A stretch of 10,064 bases of DNA from Tieghemiomyces parasiticus (taxonomy: Eukaryota > Kickxellomycota > Dimargaritomycetes > Dimargaritales > Dimargaritaceae), in contig JANBPT010001361.1 of the NCBI GenBank assembly GCA_027575765.1, forward strand, positions 1-10,064. The letters are read 5' to 3'. The notes under the pieces are model-generated. The model searched no databases. It saw only the letters and a program-made list of their open reading frames with translations, and was not told where the DNA came from. The translations under genes were made by a program, and so were the position numbers. The first letter of the stretch is position 1. Every line of letters begins with the position of its first letter. Shown here piece by piece: positions 1-7,868 of the stretch.

Positions 1-3000
1 CGCCACTGTAATTTTGACACGCCCAGATATATTATTTTTGGGCCCCCGCCTCAATTTTCACCCCTGCGGTTCTCACTCTATTTTCTTGGGTTCTCCCTGC
101 CGGGCTATCTTTTTACGCTTATTGTTAACTTTTCTGCCTTGCAATTACATTTAATGGCTACCTAGCAGCTTAACAATGAGACTTTGGAGCCTTCGCATGA
201 CTCCCGGTTGATGCACAGGGGAAAACAATGGAGCGCTAGTTGTCAAACCACACCCTCGACATTCCCATCATGAGAGTACAACGTGTGAGGTCAACGAGCC
301 CGATGGTTGTAGGGGTAGGGGGGAGCCTTGTAGTTGGTAGATAGACTTAATCCTGATCAAACCACCGGTCATGCCCACGGTGGTCCTGGCGAGGCACTTT
401 CGAGTTGGCCAGGACGAGAGCCGACCAGGCGGTGGCTGTTACTATCCAACCCGATCTGGTCACCGAACTGTGGGGTAGTTAAATTAGAGACTTCAAAGGA
501 CCGAGCTGACGCCCCGAAGGTAAGATCAACCGTGAGTCTCGTCGTCCGCACAGCGGTACGGCTTGTCCGTCAGTGTCTGTTGTCACCTGCTTTCAGTCTG
601 GATCCCTGCAGTGACATGGTCGACATCATGTATTGACTTTTCGGGTCTTCGCACACCGGATCGGATGGTCACCACAAGTCTGCGTGATTTATTTTACAAC
701 TCAAGCGGCGGGATACGGAAGGGGATTAGACACTGCTGGACTCCGTCCGCCGTAGCGATGGGGAAGGGAACAGGGTATTGCTGGTTCCCTAGGCCTATTC
801 TGAGTGACAAAGGTGCCGCCCTTTAATGTGCCGAATTATTCGTTCACCAGTACACCACTTGTTCCTTGCGTGTACCTCCACGGCCGGACCAATGATTGAC
901 CCACTGTGGCACGCAGCCGGAGGAATCACTGACCTTCATAATCGCTATGTAAGACCTGTCAGGCCAACGAGCGGAGCAAGGAGAGCTCCCATTGGAATCT
1001 CAGTCCGTTGGTCGGTCTATTGTATTGATAGTTGACTTCCATAGTCATGTTGAGGTTACCACCGGCCCCTGGGATTTTACCCGCTATACATACCTACAGC
1101 TCGAATTAGTATCAGTAGGCCCGACTGAGAGTTAACTCACTGTGACGCACTGGTGCTTGTAGAGCGTTGTGATCGTCCGCTCAACAAACCATATGACTAC
1201 ACAGACGAACATAAAGGCATACTAACCATCCAAAGGCATACATATCAAGACATCGTCTTTCAAAACATGGTATGTTTGATGGATTCAACCCTCCGTATGG
1301 CCCGAGCGAGATTGATACCACAATTCGGAGGGCCGGCCTAGGCTGAAAATGCTCGGCGAAGGCGTGGGCTAAGGGGCCCAACTATCCCACGACTATATCA
1401 CTGACCCTCCGTTCTACATACGCCTAGATTCCCCATGATACCGACCACAAGCTAACCACTGTACCTGCAAGCCTAAGCATGACGATCGACAACCTGCCTG
1501 CATGGCCGCCTTTCCATGCTCCTACGGTGAGGACGTACGGGTAGGGCGATTTCCCCGAAAGCTGAGCGCTAGTGTCCCCGGGGAGGATGGGCCCGAACCA
1601 CTCAGCGGTTGGGGCGTCGTTCTACTCACACTACCAGGCCATCGATCTTCAAGTACCGCTGCCCGCATCTCACAAACGGCCCCTGATTCCGGCGAACGTG
1701 CTATTATATCGTGACGGCCGGACTACGCGAAGTGTTTACCACCGTTGGCGTGGCCGGTTCAATCGGCGATCCGTTAGCCGCAATGCCTGGTGGTGGTTGC
1801 CCTTAGCCACACCCCCTCCTTGTATCGCACGACGCAGGTGGCGGGTTCATGCCAATGGTACCTGGCAGTCGGTGCAGGATTATGGATGGCCATTAGAGCC
1901 GGCCCTCTAGCTAGTGTCACCTTGTCAGCTACTTCACCTGCGCCTAAGCCCTACACGCACTCGTGGGCCGGCGAGGGCCATAGGGAGTGGCAGGCTACCT
2001 TCACCCCGCCCACAGTCGCCAGGGTCAATCGGTGTGAGCTGCTAAGTGTGATGGTTGCGGTGACTGATCGGCCCAGGTACATTCAGTGGGCACTGCGCTG
2101 GCAAATAGAAAAAAGCAGTGGGAGGCCGACGCCGACCGTTAAGAAGGGCACCAAAGGCGAATCCGCCGCCAAAGATACCGAGTGAGGCTGGATTGTAAGG
2201 CCACCGTGGCGATGCACTGAAGGGAACGGGGTCGCCCATAGACCAAAGCCCACTCGCCCTCCCTTTGGCTGAAGGTACGCGCTGTCGGGCCGTCGGAATC
2301 CCCTCTGTGCTCCTCAAGGGCCGGTTGGTCGGGCTGTGGGGCCACTATCTGATATCACTCAGATGCTCACTAGAGGAGGTGCAGTTTGGCTAGTAGTACC
2401 TTGCTACTCTCGTCTCCCATCCCTGAAAACATCTATTTTAGGGCTAACCGGGCGAGGCTACATGACACCGTCCCCTCCACAGCGGAGCTCCTAAATCGGA
2501 GGTGCTATTTTTTGGAGCGGGGTTAGGCTTTGGGACCACAATAGCACATCGGACCAGTTGGTCTCAAGTGCACTCCCAATTTACTATTCGGCAATACCAA
2601 GCCCGGGGTTGTCCACAGTTGCCTAGGCTAGGCTAGTCTGGGTCTTTGGCGCGGCATGCTGGCCCATTTGAAGCTTGACGCTGGAAGACCGGGGCACCGT
2701 GAGGCGGACGGTCAGGAGACGGAAGCGAGCGGGGTGGGTGGGCGTACTTGTGCGGTTGCCGTCTAGATCGTACGCCCAAATGGAGATACGAGAGGGGGGA
2801 CCACTGGGTCTCCCCGTGCTGCCACTGCCGGTAGTTTGTTATTGTTTTCCATGGTGGGTGGAACCGCTCGCCCCGCAGTCCACGCCTTCCGTCATCCACC
2901 ATCAAGCCGTAGCCACCACGGACTGTGGCACCCAGCTCCTGCGAAGGGGCCTTGATTGTCGCTGGGAGAGTATTTTTTTTTGTGGCCGTTGTCGGCTCCC

Positions 3001-3100
3001 TGAGTGGGTTTGTTATGGTCTGTGGACCCCGTACGTTAACAGAGCTGGCCCAACCCCCCCTTCTTCTCTGGACCGCCGCTGGCCCAAAGTCGAGGGATAA
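1..3100. other. Gene-poor region, no supported gene
   Basis: I see no protein or RNA gene here. Open frames on both strands are short (under about 145 codons), several begin at TTG or GTG rather than ATG, and their translations show no recognisable motif and no steady codon preference. Local features are a short tandem run of CTAGG-like units near 2623-2636, a run of nine T at 2973-2981, and a run of seven C at 3054-3060. I looked for the T-arm and acceptor pattern of a tRNA and found none. A gene with several small exons could still be missed by eye. Confidence 0.6.
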
Positions 3101-3130
3101 GGGGGGGGGCTTAGGGCTGAAGGGAAGGGG
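3101..3130 (+). promoter_or_regulatory. G-quadruplex-type motif upstream of cyclin
   Basis: Four G runs (nine G at 3101-3109, three at 3114-3116, three at 3122-3124, four at 3127-3130) are separated by loops of 4, 5 and 2 bases. This satisfies the usual pattern of four runs of three or more G with loops of 1 to 7. It lies about 100 bases upstream of the TATA-like site at 3230. A regulatory role for the cyclin gene is inference from position only. Confidence 0.4.
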
Positions 3131-3227
3131 CTGAACGGCGAAAGCTGAGGGGCGGGTGGTGATCCCAAAGTGTTGCTGCCGTACACAGGAACCGATTCCG
3201 CCATTGAGCTGACCCCTGGCTCGCAGA

Positions 3228-3236
3228 ACTATAAGG
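3228..3236 (+). promoter_or_regulatory. TATA-like element of the cyclin gene
   Basis: The sequence ACTATAAGG stands about 45 bases before the base composition changes abruptly to a C/T-rich stretch, a common layout for fungal core promoters. It is 620 bases upstream of the start codon, so the assignment implies a long leader. A start point inside the pyrimidine stretch that does not depend on this site is equally possible. Confidence 0.3.
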
Positions 3237-3274
3237 TCGCTCCTGGCCGCGGCATATGAGGTCCTTGGTTACTC

Positions 3275-3855
3275 TCCGCTGGCCTTCTCTCTTTCCTTAC
3301 CCGCTCCTCCACACCTTTGTACCGACTCGACTTGACCCGTCCCTTCTTTACGAATCACCCGCAACCTTTTGATGACCCAGACCCTCAGTTCGGAGCCCGC
3401 TGCATCCTCCATCCCCACTACTTTGGCGTCCCCGCTTCACGACTATCACGACCCCACCCCACTCCACCTCCCGCACGCACACACTCCCCGCTCACGCACC
3501 CCACAACAGCGGAGTTTGAAGTCGTCCTTGACGCCGCAGAATCTAAGCTCCGCCGTGATCCGCCTGCCCGGACCTGACCTGTAGTTACCGCTGTGCCCCC
3601 CCTCCGCTCCAGACCTCACCCACATCACCTCCACCTAACCTCCAGGTCGGTGCCTCCCCCCCCGTCATACCACTCCGTCGCCAAGGCCTATTCGCTGGAT
3701 CTCCACCCACGTCAATAGTTGTCCGGCCTCCACACATAGCGCACGGTTGGTCCACTCCGCCACAATCGTGATTTCCGTGCTGCCTGCTACCAGCCAACCC
3801 CTCCTCGGTCTACGCGCACCCCGCCTGGCACCTAATCCTTACATACTAACTCACC
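3275..3855 (+). promoter_or_regulatory. C/T-rich promoter and 5' leader of cyclin gene
   Basis: The + strand becomes markedly rich in C and T from about 3275 and stays so up to the cyclin ATG, with repeated CTCC, CACC and TCTCTC-type stretches. Pyrimidine-rich tracts before the start codon are a known mark of transcription start regions in filamentous fungi. Within this stretch the only ATG before the cyclin start is at 3372, which opens a 70-codon frame. The last bases before the start codon give CACC-ATG, a good eukaryotic context. Where transcription begins cannot be read from the sequence. Confidence 0.5.
3372..3584 (+). CDS. Possible 70-codon upstream ORF in the cyclin leader
   Basis: An ATG at 3372 opens a 70-codon frame ending at TAG 3582-3584, about 270 bases before the cyclin start. 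The product would be rich in Ser, Pro, Leu, Thr and His with no recognisable domain, signal peptide or membrane segment. By hand count about three quarters of its codons end in G or C, more than the first two positions, which is the same direction of bias as in the cyclin; this could also arise from the local C-richness. If transcription starts upstream of 3372, scanning ribosomes would meet this frame first and it could lower cyclin translation. If transcription starts later it has no meaning. It may also be a chance frame. Confidence 0.25.
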   Translation: MTQTLSSEPAASSIPTTLASPLHDYHDPTPLHLPHAHTPRSRTPQQRSLKSSLTPQNLSSAVIRLPGPDL

Positions 3856-5437
3856 ATGTTTAACCGCGCCAACCAGGTAAGTAGCCGGACTTGCCCGGTC
3901 GCGGTGCTCCCCGTCGTGCAACGACGCTGGCCTTGGCCGTTTCAGGGTGGATGATGAAGACCACCATGTTGGACCGTGCGTGCACGGCGCCCCAGGCAAA
4001 TTGCGTCGGTCCGCCAGTGGACCAGGCACCGGCCAGAAGCTAATACCCTTTTTCCATCCCACTGCGTGTCATTTTTCTACCCCGCATTTATCATTTTACC
4101 AGACCCGCGTGCGTGCCGCGCTCCCCCGTAAGGCGAGTAGTACCACCGTCTACACCGATGAGAACGCCGCTCCCGCCGATACCAAGACAACAAAGTTGCC
4201 CCGCCGGGGTGCCGCCGGCGCCAAAGCCGTCGGGGTGTTGCAGCCCAAGATCGCAGGAAACCCGGTCGCCACCCGTAAGCGGGCCGCCCTCACCGACATT
4301 AGCAACGCCACGGGGGTCGAACCCCCCGCCAAACAACTCAAGACCCGCACTGCCGAAGTCGCCAACCCGCTGCCGCGCGCGGCTCCCCGTTCCCGGTCGG
4401 ATTCCGTAGAATCCAGCGCTACCGTAGCCGCCGAGACTGTTCCTGCCGCTAAACGCAAGCGCCCCGAGGATAGCCAGACTGCCGAATCCGACCTGGAGAT
4501 CGCCACCACCGACAAGCGGGCTAAGGTTCCGGACTGGGATGACCTGGACGCCGAGGATGTTGATGATCCCCTTATGGTCACCGAATACGTGGAAGACATC
4601 TTTGACTACATGCTGCATCTCGAAGTCCGCGCCTTGCCTAACCCATGCTACATGGACCAGCAGCGGGAGCTCTCGTGGAAGATGCGGGGCATCCTCGTGG
4701 ACTGGCTCATCGACGTACATGGCAAGTTCCGTTTGCTCGGTGAGACCCTCTTTCTCACCGTCAACTTGATCGACCGGTTCCTCTCCCTGCGCACCGTCTC
4801 CCTGGTCAAGCTGCAGCTGGTCGGCATCACCAGTATGTTTTGCGCCGCCAAGTACGAGGAGATCATGCCCCCCTCCGTCCACAATTTCGTGTACATGACT
4901 GACAATGGCTACACCGAGGAGGAGGTGCTCGAGGCCGAGCGGTACCTTCTGAAGGTGCTCAACTTTGACCTGTCCTACCCCAACCCACTCAACTTTCTTC
5001 GCCGCGTGTCCAAGGCCGACGGCTATGACCTCCAGACCCGGACCATCGCCAAGTACCTCATGGACATTTCCTTGGTTGACCATCGTCTGCTCGCCTGCCC
5101 GCCGTCCATGCTGGCCGCCGCCGGCACCTATCTGGCCCGCCAAATGCTGAACCGCGGCGGCTGGGATGCCAATCTTCGTCACTATTCGGGCTACACCGAG
5201 ATGGAGATCCTCCCCTGTGTGCAGCTCATGGTGGAGTACTTGGCCCAACCCATCCAGCACGAGAACCTTTTCAAGAAGTACACCAACAAGCGGTTGTGCA
5301 AAGCCAGTATCGTGGCCCGCGACTGGGTCCAAGCTCAATACCCGCAACTGGTGCCGTCTGGGTCCCGGGACGCCGTGGTGATCGCCCCCAGCCTCAATCC
5401 GCCAGCCACGGACCTCGTCGAGGATGTCGCTCTGTAG
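3856..5437 (+). CDS. G2/mitotic-specific B-type cyclin (two exons)
   Basis: This is the regulatory partner of the Cdk1 (Cdc2/Cdc28) kinase, which drives entry into mitosis and is removed by APC/C-mediated proteolysis. Exon 1 (3856-3876) encodes MFNRANQ; exon 2 (4103-5437) encodes the rest, 451 residues in all, within the usual range for fungal B cyclins. ATG 3856 is chosen because it has A at -3, an in-frame TAA lies just upstream (3847-3849), and it is followed by a GTAAGT donor. The exon 2 frame left open upstream can only start at GTG 3947, which lies in the intron. The destruction box RAALTDISN is at about residues 67-75. A basic KRKRP cluster near 124-128 may be nuclear targeting. An acidic DWDDLDAED segment leads into the N-terminal cyclin fold (about 165-294) with MRGILVDWLIDVH (201-213) and AAKYEEIMPP. 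These carry the Arg, Asp, Lys and Glu that are invariant in cyclin boxes. The C-terminal cyclin fold (about 297-415) contains LVDHRLLACPPS and HYSGYTEMEILPC. Codons end mostly in C or G, as expected for a well-expressed conserved gene. I see no KEN box. I am sure of the family; whether it corresponds to Clb1/2-, Cdc13- or NimE-type cyclins needs a tree. Confidence 0.95.
3877..4102 (+). other. Spliceosomal intron 1 of the cyclin gene
   Basis: The donor is CAG|GTAAGT, matching the consensus fully, and the acceptor is TTTTACCAG at 4094-4102. A branch-site-like GCTAAT lies at 4039-4044, about 60 bases before the acceptor, with a T/C-rich stretch between them. The length is 226 bases, not a multiple of three, so retention would shift the frame. 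Read from the ATG, the unspliced RNA meets TGA at 3952-3954 after 32 codons. Splicing joins MFNRANQ directly to TRVRAALPRKASS, a typical basic cyclin B amino end. Exact borders are predicted, not shown by RNA. Confidence 0.85.
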
Positions 5438-5830
5438 ACGCGGGTGTTGTTCCATTGCTAACTGTCCGGCCGCACCCTCCGCTTTTGCACCGTCCCCGCC
5501 CCTCACCTCCTTTAGCCCGCCCACCGGCTTGTAAAAAAATATCCCCTTTAAGCATCTCCTCGTCCCCGCTTCCTTACGTTCCATCGCTGTCCTCATCCTC
5601 TGTTAGTTGTGTACTCCACTCTGGTTCCCATTTTCACGTCTTACCCGCCACCTCCCGTCTCCTTCCCTTTTCGTCGCGCTAGAGGCACTACGTCCTGCAG
5701 AGTTCGGCCCTTACCCGCGTACCTTCTCGGCCTGCTTGTCCTCATTCGTGGACCGTCATGCGGGACATGGGCCCTGTCTCTTTCTCATTTGGCGCCGACC
5801 TAACCCTGCATATTATAGCCTGATATCTTC
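5438..5830 (+). other. Pyrimidine-rich probable 3' region of cyclin gene
   Basis: The + strand stays rich in C and T after the cyclin stop codon, without a coding frame I can support. An A-rich patch (GTAAAAAAATAT at 5531-5542) about 95 bases after the stop is the most likely polyadenylation-related signal, because no AATAAA is present nearby. The later part, which contains TATTATAG near 5811, resembles the C/T-rich leaders of the two genes, but no ORF follows it. Confidence 0.35.
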
Positions 5831-7500
5831 GCGTACCGTGTTTTACGTCCATGTTATGTACTTGACCACCTCTCTAATATAGCTACTCTCGCCGACCTTC
5901 CCTTCGGGCACGGGCGCTATCCGCCACCGTACCAATTGACACTATCGATACGTTCATAGCGTCCGAAGAGCTCGTGTTGAAGCTGAGGGTGGAAAATCCC
6001 TCGGAGGAACATTGCCTCTTTAGGACAGATTGCCGGGCGGGGGAGGGGGCTTGACTACAATCTACACATTAATCACCAATTGCTTTACGCGGCAGGGCCA
6101 CCCTTCGAACTCGGAGGTTCATATTGCAACCCTGATAGCGCCAAGTCCCACGGTGCGGCTGGTAATGCAAGGCGCAGACCAAGGATGTCACCTTCGTATT
6201 GTACATGCAGTTATAGGTGTGGACGGTTGACCAGGAGCGGAGGTTACGCGTACAGCAGTGTCCCCGTTGCGATGATCGATTCGAGCAAAACTGCACTTCG
6301 GGATTAGTGCTCCGGCAGAACAAAAATGGGGGTCACACATTAAGCTAAGCTACTTTCGGCGTTCTATTGCCACGCCCCGGCCCGAACGCCCGTCCGATGG
6401 AAGCGATGGAATGGTCATTATCCTAGGCCTAGTAAAATCCAGCCATGTCCGCCTCCCAGGGCGGTAACGTGTACCAAATCTGGCTTGGGCCGTACGCCAA
6501 TACTCTGGGCCTGGATCCATCGTAGGGCCAAGGAACTCATGTGGTAATGGACCCTTTGGGCACCTAGCGTGGTCAACGTATATCTACCGTCCCCATGCAA
6601 CAATCTGCGGCCAACTACCGGTGTCAGCTTCGGAGCGTTCGCTTCATTGCAAGTTTGTATGATGGAACTTATATCCATCACCTACATAGCTACCGGTAAT
6701 AACCCAGGGCATGGCAGCATTAGGATGGTTGGCTTCGCAACTCGCTAGTCAAGTTAGTGCCAATAAGCCAATATTGGGAATGCAATTCGAACCGCCCCGT
6801 ACTTTGCCACAGATTGGCATCTAAACCAAGCATTGGATAAGACTGGCCCCAAACTCACTTGTGCGGGTAGGAATTTTTGCCGTGGCTGCCTTGGCGGCAG
6901 CATCCTTTTGCCAGGCTCCTGATCGATCTTCACCACGCAATTAGAAAGTGATTGCCCCCCTCGTTTCCACTATCCATTTGTGCTCCAACGATATCAAGGG
7001 ATGATCGTCCCAGAAAAGAGTTAGTGGCGGCCTTGGTGGTGACCGGTTAACGTTCAAGTCGCCGCTTTCCCATCAAGCAGGGGGGGGAAGGTGCACTGCG
7101 TCTCTCCCAGCCACCTTGGAGTGGAAGTGCGTTGCCTCATCCGCGGCTCAGAGTCCTTGTACAGGTAAGCCTCGTGGCGGAAGAGTCTTGGTGGGCTGTC
7201 GTGGGCGCTTTCTTTTCTACCGCCACCCTTCGTTGTCTTGCAAACGTTTATCCAGTTTCTGCAACGCCATGACCTATGGGGTGCTTGACATTTACTTTTC
7301 GTTGCGCCGGTACCTTCTAAAAGGCGGTTCAATCCCTATACTGTTTTCCGCTCTGGCTCATTCGTAGGGTGTAGAGTGGGTAAGAGGTCAGTGGCTTGGA
7401 ACTTAAGCCATTACACGTCGGAGGGCAGTTGGTTTCTACTTGAGGGGCTGGCTAGTACAAGCCAGATCTAATGCGTCGCTCATACCTTCTTTCCTTCGTG
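5831..7500. other. Gene-poor intergenic region
   Basis: I see no supported gene in this stretch. Frames on both strands are under 95 codons, and their translations look random, without recognisable motifs or consistent third-position bias. A single ACGCGT hexamer (6245-6250), the core of the fungal MCB cell-cycle element, is present but lies far from either start codon and is expected by chance. A small perfect inverted repeat (CTGGCT / AGCCAG, six-base loop) is at 7448-7465. A GGTTCGAAT-like string on the minus strand near 6783-6793 does not extend into a tRNA fold. Confidence 0.55.
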
Positions 7501-7514
7501 AGCAAAGGTGTGCA

Positions 7515-7522
7515 TATTTAAA
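7515..7522 (+). promoter_or_regulatory. TATA-like element (TATTTAAA) of the downstream gene
   Basis: TATTTAAA lies about 40 bases before the start of a C/T-rich stretch and 347 bases before the ATG at 7869. The arrangement repeats that of the cyclin gene (TATA-like site, then a pyrimidine-rich leader). A promoter role is inferred from position and composition only. Confidence 0.4.
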
Positions 7523-7554
7523 GCAGCCGAGATGTCGCTCCCGTTGGAAACCAT

Positions 7555-7868
7555 TATCTCCTCACACAATCTCTCGGCCGCCCTGCATACTAGGAGTTCC
7601 ACTTCCCCACCTACCATTTCTTCTAACGAAGGTCCACCGCCTTCTACTGTATCTCTTTTCTAGCCTTACTCGTCTGCTGTCGAATCTACTTACTTCACCG
7701 TTGCTCTCCCCATCATTGTTGCCCCGCTCCATTGCATATTGGGCCTGCCATTGGCATCGGTGACCCCACGCAGCTACCCTTAAATCCCCTCTTCGTTGGG
7801 CTGCTAAGTTTCTCTTTGTCGCCGTCTGTTCGCGTTTCGCCTATCGACCAATTGACGCACCAGCTATC
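7555..7868 (+). promoter_or_regulatory. C/T-rich promoter and 5' leader of the 7869 gene
   Basis: This stretch is rich in CT, TCTC and CCTT strings on the + strand and leads to the ATG at 7869. A CCAAT pentamer lies at 7848-7852, close to the start codon and so more likely in the leader than in a promoter. An in-frame TGA at 7761-7763 with no ATG between it and 7869 fixes the start. Translations across the region give only Leu/Ser/Pro-rich strings typical of pyrimidine-rich DNA, so I do not call a gene in it. Confidence 0.45.

Noticed and set aside
1572..2185. Overlapping + strand frames of 112 and 131 codons
   Set aside because: The translations are rich in Arg, Trp and Pro with no motif, and the longest shows no codon preference like that of the cyclin. 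I could not find splice sites that would join them into a sensible protein.
2675..3100. A 141-codon + strand frame
   Set aside because: It starts at TTG, has no domain and irregular composition, and overlaps similar short frames on both strands. It looks like chance in GC-rich DNA.
4091..5596. A 501-codon open frame on the minus strand, opposite the cyclin gene
   Set aside because: It mirrors the cyclin exon. C/G-ending codons on the + strand rarely give stops on the opposite strand, and its translation (Gly, His, Val, Leu-rich) has no recognisable domain. The + strand frame is an unmistakable cyclin.
6245..6250. ACGCGT, the core of the MCB cell-cycle element
   Set aside because: It is a single copy over 800 bases after the cyclin stop and 1.6 kb before the next gene. 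The hexamer is expected about twice in 10 kb by chance.
6760..6850. A GGTTCGAAT-like T-loop string on the minus strand, suggesting a tRNA
   Set aside because: The flanking bases do not form the T stem, and no acceptor stem or anticodon arm can be placed around it.
7440..7763. A 107-codon + strand frame with Leu/Ser-rich stretches that look like a membrane segment
   Set aside because: It starts at TTG and simply reads the C/T-rich leader, which always gives Leu, Ser and Pro. It is better explained as the promoter and leader of the 7869 gene.
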